DNA of 64,000 nt from Tolypothrix tenuis PCC 7101 (GCF_002368295.1 NZ_AP018248.1:7961326-8025325), one strand, 5' to 3'. Counted from the first letter of the stretch, positions 34,380-43,387 are shown. The notes: generated by a model from the sequence alone, not told the origin. Numbers and translations are program-made.

Positions 34380-36569
34380 ATGGGAATGAGTAAGCAGGTA
34401 AGCAAGCATCTTGTGCGGTTTATATCAGGACTAAAAAAACCGCTTAGTCAAGGAAAAAGGGAATTAATTACCGCTTCCAGCGTTGCAGTCTGCATCTTGC
34501 TTATACGCTCTTTAGGATTACTGCAATTCTTAGAGTTAGGTGCTCTGGATCAATTATTTCATCTTCGCCCACAAGATCTACCAGAAGAGCGTATAACTAT
34601 TGTAGCGATTGATGAGGCTTCCTTACGCCAAGTTGGTTCCTGGCCAATTCCAGATGGCGTAATTGCCGAATTATTGCAAAAATTAAATAGGTTTAAGCCC
34701 CGTGCTATTGGCTTGGATATCTACCGGGATTTACCTGTGGAACCGGGATATCAAAAATTGGTAAAAACATATAAGTTAATGCCAAACGTGATCGGCATTG
34801 AACAACTAGCTAATAATAAAAATGCCAGTGTTTTACCACCACCAGTACTCAATGAACTTGACCAAGTGGGTTTTAATAATGTTTTATATGACCCCGATGG
34901 CAAAATACGTCGCAGCTTATTGTATTGGCACATTGATAATCAGGCGCACGAAAGTTTTGGTTTAAAGCTGGCTTTACTTTATTTAAAATCGGAAGGTATA
35001 AATCCTAAAAACGCCAGTAGTAACTCTGAGTATTTACAGTTAGGTAAAGCTGTTTTTACGAGATTTCAGGCTAATGATGGAGCCTATGTACGAGCTGATG
35101 CTAGAGGCTACCAAATTTTGTCTAACTTTCCCAAACCCCTGTGTGCGGATGCATCAAAATCTTGTAGTTACCGCCAAGTATCGATGCGGGATGTGCTAAC
35201 AGGAAAAGTAGACAAAAGCTGGATTAGCGATCGCGTTGTGTTAATTGGTTCTACTGCACCCAGCCTGCAAGATTTTGTGTTTGTCCCCCACTCGCGCAAG
35301 CCGATCGCGGGAATTGAACTGCAAGCCTATTTGATTAATGAGTTAATAGCTGCTGCTGTAGAAGGACGACCATTATTGCAAGTTTGGTCAAAGGTATGGG
35401 AATACTTGTGGATTTTTGGCTGGTCTTATTTAGGTGCAGTCACAGCATGGCGAATTCGACACCCCATTAAGATATCCATCAGTATTTTACTTTTTTGCTT
35501 GTTGTTAGCTCTGTCTGTCTATGTAGCTTTTTTATTTGGTTGGTGGATACCTTTTATTCCCCCATTGCTGACATTTGCTAGCGCCGCTATTGGGGTTACC
35601 TGTTATTTTGCCTATATGCAAGAAGAGTTTAAACGCTCTAAAGAATTTTTATATCAAGTCATTAATACAATTCCTGACCCGATTTTTGTCAAAAATCAAC
35701 AGCATCAGTGGATTGTGTTAAATGAGGCTTATTGCGAACTGATTGGTTATCCCTATAACTTATTACTGGAAAAGTCAGACTATGACTTTTTTCCCCAGCA
35801 TCAAGCTGATGTATTTCGCCGCAGAGATGAGATGGTTTTTCAGACACATCAGCCTCATGAAAGCGAAGAACAATTTACTGATGCTTATGGGTCAACTCAT
35901 CTGATTGCGACGAAGCGATCGCTCCATAAAGATGCGGCTGGTAATTGCTTTTTAGTTGGGGTGATCCACGATATTACAGAACGCAAGCTGATGGAAGAAA
36001 AACTTAAACGCAAAGCAGCGCAACTATATAAATCTAATAATGAATTAAAACGCAAAGAAGACCATCTGCGTTATTTGGCATATCACGATCCTCTGACTGG
36101 TTTGTCTAATCGCAAATTCTTCAATGAAAAACTGCAAGAATCTTTGGCTTGGGCACAGAGTAATCATTTATTACTAGGCTTACTGTTTATTGACCTGGAT
36201 GGGTTTAAAAGGGTGAATGATACTCTAGGTCATGAGATAGGCGATCGCTTATTGGTGACTGTCTCTCAAAGGCTCAGTAATTGTTTGCGGGGTAGCGATA
36301 CAGTCTCTCGCTTGGGTGGTGATGAATTTACAGTGATTTTACGCGCAATTCCGCAAGTGCAAGTCGCATCTAAAGTAGCTGAAAAAATTCTCAGTACAAT
36401 TAAAGAGCCAATAGTTTTAGATGGATATACTACCAACGTCTCTGCTAGTATTGGTATAAGTATTTACCCTATTAATAGTAACGATAGTGAAACCTTAATT
36501 AAACAAGCAGACAGCGCTATGTACCGCGCTAAACACCTAGGTAAAAATCGTTATGAATTTGCTGGATAA
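34380..36569 (+). CDS. CHASE2-PAS-GGDEF diguanylate cyclase
   Basis: A 729-aa membrane signalling protein predicted to make cyclic di-GMP. Order: first membrane segment (~35-50), extracytoplasmic CHASE2 sensor domain (~60-310, FHLRPQDLPEERITIVAIDE...), three membrane helices (~345-420), a PAS domain (~425-545, NTIPDPIFVKNQQHQWIVLN), a short coiled coil and a GGDEF domain (~570-728). The active-site motif G646-G-D-E-F650 is intact and an RxxD inhibitory site (R637-G-S-D640) lies five residues before it, so product feedback is likely. No EAL or HD domain. A second in-frame ATG two codons downstream is an equally possible start. Confidence 0.93.
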   Translation: MGMSKQVSKHLVRFISGLKKPLSQGKRELITASSVAVCILLIRSLGLLQFLELGALDQLFHLRPQDLPEERITIVAIDEASLRQVGSWPIPDGVIAELLQKLNRFKPRAIGLDIYRDLPVEPGYQKLVKTYKLMPNVIGIEQLANNKNASVLPPPVLNELDQVGFNNVLYDPDGKIRRSLLYWHIDNQAHESFGLKLALLYLKSEGINPKNASSNSEYLQLGKAVFTRFQANDGAYVRADARGYQILSNFPKPLCADASKSCSYRQVSMRDVLTGKVDKSWISDRVVLIGSTAPSLQDFVFVPHSRKPIAGIELQAYLINELIAAAVEGRPLLQVWSKVWEYLWIFGWSYLGAVTAWRIRHPIKISISILLFCLLLALSVYVAFLFGWWIPFIPPLLTFASAAIGVTCYFAYMQEEFKRSKEFLYQVINTIPDPIFVKNQQHQWIVLNEAYCELIGYPYNLLLEKSDYDFFPQHQADVFRRRDEMVFQTHQPHESEEQFTDAYGSTHLIATKRSLHKDAAGNCFLVGVIHDITERKLMEEKLKRKAAQLYKSNNELKRKEDHLRYLAYHDPLTGLSNRKFFNEKLQESLAWAQSNHLLLGLLFIDLDGFKRVNDTLGHEIGDRLLVTVSQRLSNCLRGSDTVSRLGGDEFTVILRAIPQVQVASKVAEKILSTIKEPIVLDGYTTNVSASIGISIYPINSNDSETLIKQADSAMYRAKHLGKNRYEFAG

Positions 36570-37207
36570 TTGATATATATGCGGTTAAGCACTTTTCAGC
36601 GCAGCAAAAACTATAGGACTCCTATTCGGTTTTTGAAATTTACGTAGTACTTTACGCTAACGCACCTCTAGAAGCGCTTTTTGTGCGTTACGGCTCACGC
36701 CTAACAGACGCTACATGGGACTAATTAGTATATTTATTAATATTAAAAGTTATAATTTTACATATAAATGTACCTAATTTTTCCTAGGAAATTTTATATT
36801 GCATTAGTTTTTAGCTACAAATAAAAATTTAGCGATAATTTATTTTTTCTTGCTCAATTGCAGAACTATAAATTTTTGCTTTACAAATCTTAACCACACT
36901 TTTTATTTTATCATAGCTGTGGCTATCCCATTCCTAGGATAGAAGTTTTTTATCTCTTTTAGTGGTTAGGTTATTGTTAACGATTCAATATTCAGCTTTA
37001 TGATAGGTATTTTAAGAAATGATTCAATAAACTGACCTGCCTCAAGAGATAGATACCAAGAGTAGCACCTCTTGAAATGATCATTCTTGATAAAGTCATA
37101 CGAAATATTAAATTAACCGTTTTTATTATTGGCAGTTTCAGAAAACCAATATCTTGACAGATAGGATTTTTTGGTTAACCTCTGCAAGCTGATAGGGAGA
37201 ATTTCAG
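36570..37207. other. Intergenic region with a dispersed repeat
   Basis: The first part holds a repeat (36611-36722) described separately; the rest is AT-rich with no recognisable gene, probably containing the promoter of the PAS-CRP regulator. Confidence 0.4.
36611..36722 (+). repeat. CTATAGGACTC...TTTTTGAAATTTACGTAG dispersed repeat, copy 1
   Basis: It shares the order CTATAGGACTC, GGTTTTTGAAATTTACGTAG, GCTAACGCACC, TGTGCGTTACG with copies at 41646-41705, 59442-59520 and (inverted) 59990-60080. The GTTAGCG/CGCTAAC-like parts make hairpins. Confidence 0.65.
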
Positions 37208-38377
37208 GTGAACATAGAATTATTTTTCCAACGCACAGAAGCATTGCACAAGCGGTTAGCAGATTTATATCAAACGGCTACTGTCTTGCCTTGGGTACCA
37301 CAAGATATGCTACCCCAAGCCTTTGAAGAACTGCATAGCACCTCCAGAACGGTACAGTTAGCAGTAGAGGAACTATATCAACAAAACGAGGAGCTGATAC
37401 AAACACAAAATTTTTTAGAAGCAGAACGCCAACGCTACCAAGATTTATTCGAGTTAGCACCAGATGCCTATATAGTGACGAATACAGAAGGCAGAATCTA
37501 CGAAGCCAACTCAATGGCTGCTCAGTTATTTAATGTTTCCAAAAATTTTTTAGTAGGTAAGCCACTGGTGAACTTCGTTCCTCTCGAAGAACGTCAGCAG
37601 ATTCGTACCGAACTCAATAGATTAGTTCAATCAGATAGAACCAAAGAGTTACTAGTACGTTTGCAGCAGCGTCATGGTAAAACTCTCAATGCGGCTTTAA
37701 CTGTAGCAGTTGTCCGAAATCAAGATGGTAAAGTCGTATCTTTCCACTGGTTAATACGCAATATCACTGAGCGCCAACAATGGCAATCATCAGAAGACAA
37801 TAGCATTAATAATATTCTTGAGAATCGGCAATTGTCTAAATATTCTAAAGGAGAGAATATAACACTCAACCCGCTAGAAATTTTCTATGTGAATCAGGGT
37901 TGGGTGAAACTTAGTACTTTTTGCGAAACTGGTGAAGAAATCCTCATAGGATTAGCTGGGCCTGGGATGGTTTTTGGCTCTAGTATGACATCTTTAAATA
38001 TTTACCAAGCGATCGCTCTATCTAATGTTGAATTAATTTCAATATACACAACAGAGATACCAGCTTCTTCTACTCTCAGTTCCACGATTGTACCAAAAAT
38101 TAATCAACGCCTACAGCAGACAGAATCCTTTTTAGCTATTTCTGGAAGGAGGCAAGTGCAAGAACGCTTGCGTTATCTTTTGGAATTTCTCAAACAAGAA
38201 ATTGGCGAACCTATTACACAAGGAATTCGTCTGCAAGTTCGGTTGACGCATGAAGATATTGCTAGTGCTTGCTGCGCTAACCGAGTCACAATTACAAGAT
38301 TGATGAGTAAATTACGCAAAGAAGGTATCATTAGCTTTGATACCAAGAAACACATCATCTTAAAAGATTTCAATTAA
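37208..38377 (+). CDS. PAS-domain Crp/Fnr-family transcriptional regulator
   Basis: A 389-aa protein. A coiled-coil N-terminus (~1-75) leads to a PAS domain (~76-190, DLFELAPDAYIVTNTEGRIYEANS), then a cNMP-binding-like beta roll (~205-300) and a CRP-type winged helix (~310-389, LTHEDIASACCANRVTITRLMSKLRKEG). The beta roll lacks an obvious cAMP phosphate-binding RxS motif, so cAMP may not be the ligand. The fusion suggests that a signal sensed by PAS (redox, light or a small molecule) controls DNA binding. The start is GTG 37208, with AGGGAG about 8 nt upstream. It is convergent with the aminotransferase gene. Confidence 0.85.
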   Translation: MNIELFFQRTEALHKRLADLYQTATVLPWVPQDMLPQAFEELHSTSRTVQLAVEELYQQNEELIQTQNFLEAERQRYQDLFELAPDAYIVTNTEGRIYEANSMAAQLFNVSKNFLVGKPLVNFVPLEERQQIRTELNRLVQSDRTKELLVRLQQRHGKTLNAALTVAVVRNQDGKVVSFHWLIRNITERQQWQSSEDNSINNILENRQLSKYSKGENITLNPLEIFYVNQGWVKLSTFCETGEEILIGLAGPGMVFGSSMTSLNIYQAIALSNVELISIYTTEIPASSTLSSTIVPKINQRLQQTESFLAISGRRQVQERLRYLLEFLKQEIGEPITQGIRLQVRLTHEDIASACCANRVTITRLMSKLRKEGIISFDTKKHIILKDFN

Positions 38378-38504
38378 ACTGCAATAGTCGACAGCCAAGG
38401 CTCAATAATGGCAAATATGGAGCGATCCGATCGCTGATCTTTGGCACACAAAACTTTGTGTTTACAACTGCAATATCCCACATCCACAGGAAACTGCACC
38501 CCTA

Positions 38505-39674
38505 TTAATTCCCTAGAATTGTTTGCAAACCTTGAACTAATCTCTCCATCCCTACTTTTACCGTCTCTTGTTGCAGCGCACCGTAAGCAACACGCAGATA
38601 GCATCCATCTTCCATGCCAAAGGTTGTACCAGGAATTACTGCTACTTGATGTTCCTGTATGAGTCTTTTGACTAACTCAAAAGCATTCATTTGGGTATGA
38701 ACTTTCAAGAAGAAATAAAAAGCACCATCCGCAGGGGTAATGGTACAGAGGTCTTGTAGATGATTGAGCGATTCCAAAACTACTTCCCTGACTTGAGAAA
38801 TTGCACCAATATTTTCTTTTAAATACTCTTCTTTAGCTTGCAATGCACCTAACGCCGCATACTGAGAAATTACTGGCGCACAAATCAAGATAGTATCTTG
38901 GACTTTTTTCACCGGAACTAGCAGATGTTGGGGAATCACCATATAACCGATGCGCCAACTAGCAAAACCGTAGGCTTTGGAAAGGCTATACAAAGAAATG
39001 GTGTAATCGCTACTATTGGCAAAGGCAGCCGGAGAAATATGTTTTACGCCATTATAGGTAAAGTATTCGTAGGCTTCATCGCTAATATGATAAATCCCGT
39101 TATTGCCACATAATTGATTAACTTGCCGCAATGCTGCTTCTGAATACACTACCCCTGTAGGATTATTAGGGGAAATGGTGACGACTGCTCTGGTTTTAGG
39201 TGTAATTGCTTGGGCGATCGCATCTGGACGGAGTTGGTAATTTTCATCGGTATCTACTAACACCGGACGACAACCCGCCATTGCGATCGCCATTTCATGA
39301 TTGAAATAGTAGGGTTTATTGAGAATAATCTCATCACCAGGGCTAGTAATCGCTAGAATGGCGTTCATAAACCCCATGTTGCTGCCTGCGGTGACAACTA
39401 TGCAGTTATTTTGATTTATTTCAATGCCATTAAAGGCTTGTAATTTTGCTGCTAATGCTGTTAATAATGGCGGAATTCCCTCAACTGCTTTGTATAAATT
39501 ATTCGTTGGTTCTGCCAAGAATTTGGCTAAAAACTCTTGTGCTTGTGGTGGTGGATTGTAGGAAACCACACCTTGTCCTAAAGAAATTGTTCCCGGCGAA
39601 TTTGTAATCAATTCCCCAACCACAGGAATGATTGGCGTTTGCACCGCCTGCATACGAGATGTTAGGGATTCCAT
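38505..39674 (-). CDS. Class I/II pyridoxal-phosphate aminotransferase
   Basis: A 389-aa fold-type I aminotransferase. Key features: ISLGQGVVSYNPPP (substrate loop), TAGSNMGFMNAI, ISPNNPTGVVY (Asn binding PLP), SDEAYEYF (Asp/Tyr) and the PLP lysine K233 in LYSLSKAYGFASWRIGY, with the arginine that binds the substrate carboxylate near the C-terminus (YLRVAYG). Within the family it is close to aspartate/kynurenine-type enzymes; the true amino donor is unknown. It starts only 6 nt after the stop of a microcompartment shell gene, so the two are almost certainly cotranscribed. Confidence 0.9.
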   Translation of the reverse strand: MESLTSRMQAVQTPIIPVVGELITNSPGTISLGQGVVSYNPPPQAQEFLAKFLAEPTNNLYKAVEGIPPLLTALAAKLQAFNGIEINQNNCIVVTAGSNMGFMNAILAITSPGDEIILNKPYYFNHEMAIAMAGCRPVLVDTDENYQLRPDAIAQAITPKTRAVVTISPNNPTGVVYSEAALRQVNQLCGNNGIYHISDEAYEYFTYNGVKHISPAAFANSSDYTISLYSLSKAYGFASWRIGYMVIPQHLLVPVKKVQDTILICAPVISQYAALGALQAKEEYLKENIGAISQVREVVLESLNHLQDLCTITPADGAFYFFLKVHTQMNAFELVKRLIQEHQVAVIPGTTFGMEDGCYLRVAYGALQQETVKVGMERLVQGLQTILGN

Positions 39675-39680
39675 ATCAAA

Positions 39681-40019
39681 TTAAGCTGAAAGGGGCGGAG
39701 GAAAGCGGATATCGGCATTAAATTGCTCAACATTGGCGCTGCGATGAATCGGTAACACATATTCTAAATTTTCATGGGGACGGGGAATGATGTGATGCGA
39801 AAGCACTTCACCACCATTCACTCGTCCTACAGCTTCTAATCCTGCACCTACTGCAACATTTACCTCGCCCACTTCCCCCCGAATCAGCACCGTAATCCGC
39901 CCCAAATCAGTATTTTCATACCCTACCAGGGTGATACGCGCCGCCTTACACATCGCATCCCCAGCTTCCACTGCTGCGGGTACGCCATAAACTTCAATCA
40001 TGCCGAGTGATAGTGTCAT
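39681..40019 (-). CDS. Bacterial microcompartment (carboxysome) shell protein, CcmK-like
   Basis: A 112-aa single-BMC-domain protein of the hexamer-forming CcmK type. Matches to CcmK: GMIEVYGVPAAVEAGDAM, KAARITLVGYE, RGEVGEVNVAVGAG, RVNGGEVL and the IIPRPHENLEYVLPI signature. The pore loop, KIGSG in CcmK1/2, reads N36-T-D-L-G40, so the pore charge differs. A short Pro-rich tail follows the domain. It is not with ccmK-N genes; satellite shell genes outside the ccm operon are known (CcmK3-K6 classes), and it may belong to one of the K5/K6 classes. It is probably cotranscribed with the aminotransferase downstream. Confidence 0.92.
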   Translation of the reverse strand: MTLSLGMIEVYGVPAAVEAGDAMCKAARITLVGYENTDLGRITVLIRGEVGEVNVAVGAGLEAVGRVNGGEVLSHHIIPRPHENLEYVLPIHRSANVEQFNADIRFPPPLSA

Positions 40020-40020
40020 A

Positions 40021-40132
40021 GGTTAGGGAATGGGGAATGGGGACTGGGGAATGGGTAATTGGTAATTGGTAATTGGTAATGATCATTTCTCCCTCATTTC
40101 CCTCATCCCCCTCATCTCCCTCATCTCCTCTA
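40021..40132. repeat. GGGGAAT/GGTAATT heptamer cluster
   Basis: GGAATGG, GGTAATT and then CCTCATC/CTCCCTC heptamer units fill the gap between the P450 gene and the shell gene. Confidence 0.85.
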
Positions 40133-41515
40133 TCAAGTACTTGCCATACTCAGCTGCGACTCTTGACGCGCACGCTTACCTGTAATCACCATTTTGACAC
40201 CATTCGCAGGCGCGAGGGTAAGACCTCGACGGCGAGCTACTTCTGGTTTATTATCAGCTAAAGCGAGTTGATAGCGCGAAAGAATTGTTGCCAATACTAT
40301 TTTCATTTCAAATACGGCTAAAGCCTCACCTAAACAGCGACGGACACCGCCACCAAAGGGTATAAATTCATAGGGGGAAAATTGACGTTCGAGAAATCTT
40401 TCTGGCTTAAATTGCTGATGTTCTGGATACAAATCCTCTCGTTGATGGGTGAGAAACATACAGCCAACAACTACTGTATTTGGTTGTAGAGAATATCCTA
40501 TGAGTTCCACAGGTTCTTGTACTACTCTGGGAAATGTTAACATCGCCACTGGACGAATCCGCAAAGTTTCATTACAAACAGCGGTAAGATACGGCAGTCT
40601 GAAAATGCTCATAGGGTCAGGATCATCACCCAAATTGTCTATTTCTTGTAATAATTTGGCGCGGACTTCTGGTGTTTGGTGTATCCAATATAATCCCCAA
40701 GCCATAGCTGTTGCGGTCGTTTCGTATCCAGCAACTAACAGAGTAATCAACTCATCTCTCAACTCTTTATCAGTCATCTGATTACCCGCTTCATCTGTTG
40801 CGGACATCAATAAAGAGAGAATATCTATGCGTTCAGGATCTGCTTTCTGGCGACGTTCCGCAATTTCTGCATAGAGTAATTGATCGAGTTTCTGCTGATC
40901 TCGGAGAAATTTTCCCCAGGGACTCCAAGCACCTAAATCTTTTTGTAAAGCAGGGAAAAAGAGAAAGCTAGAAGTTAAAGGAGAGCGAAACAGATCCCCC
41001 ATCAACTTTAATTGTTGCTTCAGTTGTTCGCAACGTTCTCCCTCATAAACACCAAACACTGTTTGTAAAATGACTTGCAGAGAAATCTCTTGGGTAGTGT
41101 TACGAGCCGAAAATATCTGATTAGTTGGTAATTGATTAAGTAATTTTTCAGTCAAATCACGTATTAGCTGACCGTATGCTCGCATCCGATCGCCATGAAA
41201 GGAAGGCATGACTAATTGTCGCCGCTTTCTGTGGCGATCGCCATCTAGCATGACGATTGAATAGTCTCCTAATAAGGGCTGTAAAAGTTTATTTTCTTTA
41301 CCAACTGCTAAAAACTTCTTGCGGTCGTTAGTTAATAATTCTTGTAAACCCTGGGGATGATTCACAAAGACTATGTTGTTACCAAAACCAATTATACGGG
41401 CAGTGAACAGATCAGGATATTGTTGGGCTGCACTTTCCATATATCCTACAGGATCAGCCACCCATTGGATTCTTTGAAGAAAAGGAGGATTTTTCAGCTG
41501 ATTGGGTAGTTGCAT
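40133..41515 (-). CDS. Cytochrome P450, CYP110-like
   Basis: A 460-aa soluble P450. I-helix AGYETTATA (~255-263), K-helix ETLR (ExxR), the PERF motif and the heme loop FGGGVRRC with thiolate ligand Cys394 are all present. The MQLPNQLKNPP start and GDRHRKRRQLVMPSFHG are typical of the CYP110 family, which is specific to heterocystous and related cyanobacteria; characterised members hydroxylate fatty acids or terpenoids. It is followed after 113 nt of repeats by the shell protein gene on the same strand. A functional link is possible but unproven. Confidence 0.93.
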   Translation of the reverse strand: MQLPNQLKNPPFLQRIQWVADPVGYMESAAQQYPDLFTARIIGFGNNIVFVNHPQGLQELLTNDRKKFLAVGKENKLLQPLLGDYSIVMLDGDRHRKRRQLVMPSFHGDRMRAYGQLIRDLTEKLLNQLPTNQIFSARNTTQEISLQVILQTVFGVYEGERCEQLKQQLKLMGDLFRSPLTSSFLFFPALQKDLGAWSPWGKFLRDQQKLDQLLYAEIAERRQKADPERIDILSLLMSATDEAGNQMTDKELRDELITLLVAGYETTATAMAWGLYWIHQTPEVRAKLLQEIDNLGDDPDPMSIFRLPYLTAVCNETLRIRPVAMLTFPRVVQEPVELIGYSLQPNTVVVGCMFLTHQREDLYPEHQQFKPERFLERQFSPYEFIPFGGGVRRCLGEALAVFEMKIVLATILSRYQLALADNKPEVARRRGLTLAPANGVKMVITGKRARQESQLSMAST

Positions 41516-41645
41516 ATCAAAAAAAGTGAATTCATGCCTGTGCTAAATATGCAGTGTAACTTTTTATCCGAACCTTGACAAAATAATCTCCGATTCGGAA
41601 TTTGTAATTAAGTAGCACGACTCATGAATACAATAAAACACATAT

Positions 41646-41705
41646 ATAGAACTTATATTTGATTTTTGAAATTACGCACGTCGTAGGATGCGTTACTAAC
41701 GCATC
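41646..41705 (+). repeat. ATAGAACTTATATTTGATTT dispersed repeat, copy 2
   Basis: A shorter member of the family at 36611: TATTTGATTTTTGAAATTACG, GTAGGATGCGTTA, CTAACGCATC. The last bases run into the end of the exonuclease gene's downstream region. Confidence 0.65.
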
Positions 41706-41718
41706 TATTTTCTTTCAA

Positions 41719-42282
41719 TTAACTACGCTTTTGGGTCAGCATATATCTATAGATAGCTGCGATATTTCGCGCATCGTCAATACCGCGATGGTGTGTACCC
41801 TTCAGTTCCATTCCTAGATATTCAAGAGCCTGCGCCATGCCAAATCTTTTAGATACACCAAGATATTTGGAAAATTCCTCTTTAATATTTATATGTTCTG
41901 CACTAAAAGGATAAGGAAGATGATGATATTTACAGTCTTGAATAAACTGACTTTTATCGTAATTCCCCCAAGAACAAAAAATATTATTAGGAAATGAACT
42001 CGTCCATTCTTTGAGATTGGCGATCGCCTCGATAAATTTAGGCGCTGTCTCAATATCTTGTTGCTGTATACTAGTTAAATTTGTGCAGAAAGGTGTTAAT
42101 TGCGGATTTCTCACAGGTTGGATAAACTGTTGAAACTCTGAGTCAATTTCCCAAGTATTACCATTGAGCATCACTGCACCAATTTCGATGATCTCCATTT
42201 CTTGACGTGGAACAGTCCCGCGATCGCAGCAAGTAGCTTCTAAATCGATGATCAGATAATAGGAATGATTTTGATTGTTCAT
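41719..42282 (-). CDS. DEDDh 3'-5' exonuclease (ERI-1/KapD-like)
   Basis: This 187-aa exonuclease has the DEDDh motifs: Exo I IIDLEATC with D and E (~13-15), Exo II CSWGNYDKSQF (Asp ~109) and Exo III HHRGIDDARNIA with His and Asp (~165-170). The Exo I ATCCDRG form is typical of the ERI-1/KapD branch that trims structured RNA 3' ends in eukaryotes; bacterial members are uncharacterised. No accessory domain. It is the only gene between the P450 promoter and a small membrane protein. Confidence 0.85.
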   Translation of the reverse strand: MNNQNHSYYLIIDLEATCCDRGTVPRQEMEIIEIGAVMLNGNTWEIDSEFQQFIQPVRNPQLTPFCTNLTSIQQQDIETAPKFIEAIANLKEWTSSFPNNIFCSWGNYDKSQFIQDCKYHHLPYPFSAEHINIKEEFSKYLGVSKRFGMAQALEYLGMELKGTHHRGIDDARNIAAIYRYMLTQKRS

Positions 42283-42410
42283 TTTAATAAGTAAAAATAT
42301 CTAATTTAGTTTTTTGACCAATTGCCTATATAGTCTTATATACAGCCTGATAATACATATACTACATAGTGTAATGTATGAAATCAGGACTCTGCAAGCA
42401 AAACGAGGCA

Positions 42411-42875
42411 TTAATTTGAGGAAAAAGGTTTCAGCCAACCAAGTTTTATAGCAGCATCGAGTGCGATCGCTGCGATCGCAAACCACAATATACTCTCCAG
42501 AGCTAGGACAAGATAAGGTAAGAGAGAAACTGTAATATTCCCACCGACTTCTATTTGAGTTAATCCTCTGACTAAACCAAAAGCAAACACACCGCCTGTG
42601 TTTAAGTGAGGGTTGTTATCTTTACGGATGATATAGCGGTAAGTAACACCAAATAGTAAGCCAGAGAAGCAAGCGATCGCACCACTCAGCAAAAAATGTA
42701 AAGTTAGCGGCTCAATTCCCACAGTTGCGAATAGGGAAAAATACTTTGCCAGCACTAAAGTATTCACCAGACTAGTGGCAATAAAAGCCAAAACCAGCGC
42801 TAAACCGCCAATTATTCCTGCTTTCAACGATTCTAGGCGTTCCGCCATCAATTGAGCATCTAAAATTCTATTCAC
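42411..42875 (-). CDS. Conserved cyanobacterial membrane protein
   Basis: A 154-aa protein with four likely membrane segments: ~18-42 (GIIGGLALVLAFIATSLVNTL), ~58-80, ~92-105 and ~115-140. Many small residues and short loops suggest a compact bundle; RKDNNPH is the longest hydrophilic loop. The start is GTG 42875; ATG 42848 would remove nine residues. No domain of known function is recognised, and the neighbours (exonuclease, petN) give no hint of role. Confidence 0.7.
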   Translation of the reverse strand: MNRILDAQLMAERLESLKAGIIGGLALVLAFIATSLVNTLVLAKYFSLFATVGIEPLTLHFLLSGAIACFSGLLFGVTYRYIIRKDNNPHLNTGGVFAFGLVRGLTQIEVGGNITVSLLPYLVLALESILWFAIAAIALDAAIKLGWLKPFSSN

Positions 42876-42908
42876 AATTGTCCAACGCTTCCTTACAAAT
42901 CAACCAAT

Positions 42909-43030
42909 AATACCAATTCGTAATTCGTAATTCGTAATTCGTAATGAAGAAAGCCAGATTTCCCCAATCCCCAATCCCCATTCCCCATTGCCCCTTTCCC
43001 ATTGCCCCATTCCCCATTGCCCCTTTCCCA
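42909..43030. repeat. Heptamer repeats upstream of petN
   Basis: TACCAATTCG and four tandem TAATTCG units, followed by CCCCAAT, CCCCATT and GCCCCTTTCCC units. It ends ~50 nt before the petN start, so the petN promoter must lie within or just after it. Confidence 0.85.
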
Positions 43031-43078
43031 GTATGATGAATAGAAGAACTGTTTTGTAATCATTTTAAAAGTGGGACT

Positions 43079-43168
43079 ATGGCGATTTTGACATTGGGAT
43101 GGGTATCACTGTTGGTTGTATTCACTTGGTCAATTGCAATGGTAGTTTGGGGCCGTAACGGACTATAG
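43079..43168 (+). CDS. petN: Cytochrome b6f complex subunit VIII (PetN)
   Basis: A 29-residue peptide, MAILTLGWVSLLVVFTW followed by SIAMVVWGRNGL, which is a near-exact PetN: one membrane helix and the conserved WGRNGL end. It is an essential small subunit of the cytochrome b6f complex in the thylakoid, linking photosystems II and I. It is too short for ordinary gene calling but complete from ATG to TAG. GTGGGA lies just upstream as ribosome-binding site. A 53-codon gene begins 7 nt after its stop. Confidence 0.96.
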   Translation: MAILTLGWVSLLVVFTWSIAMVVWGRNGL

Positions 43169-43175
43169 AAGCATC

Positions 43176-43337
43176 GTGGAAAGTCCATTTCTGAGTATTT
43201 TGGCATTATTTGCTGTAGTGCTGCTAGTCGCAGTCACCGGAGGCGTTGGTTATTTAACTCTGGCAGATTGGCGCGATCGCCGTCTTCGAGAAAATGAAAA
43301 ACGCGAAACCAAACGCAGTACTCCCAAGCGGAAGTAA
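43176..43337 (+). CDS. Small bitopic membrane protein downstream of petN
   Basis: A 53-aa peptide starting with GTG (MESPFLSILALFAVVLL...). One membrane helix (~6-29, with the GGVGYL end) is followed by a highly basic cytoplasmic tail (DWRDRRLRENEKRETKR). Its start only 7 nt after petN argues for cotranscription and possibly a role at the thylakoid membrane. I know of no named family. AGAAG upstream of GTG may serve as ribosome-binding site. A 26-nt palindrome follows as probable terminator. Confidence 0.7.
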   Translation: MESPFLSILALFAVVLLVAVTGGVGYLTLADWRDRRLRENEKRETKRSTPKRK

Positions 43338-43387
43338 TTTCTGCTTGGCATACTACAGCCCAATTTTCTAGAGTCAAAAATTTTGTC

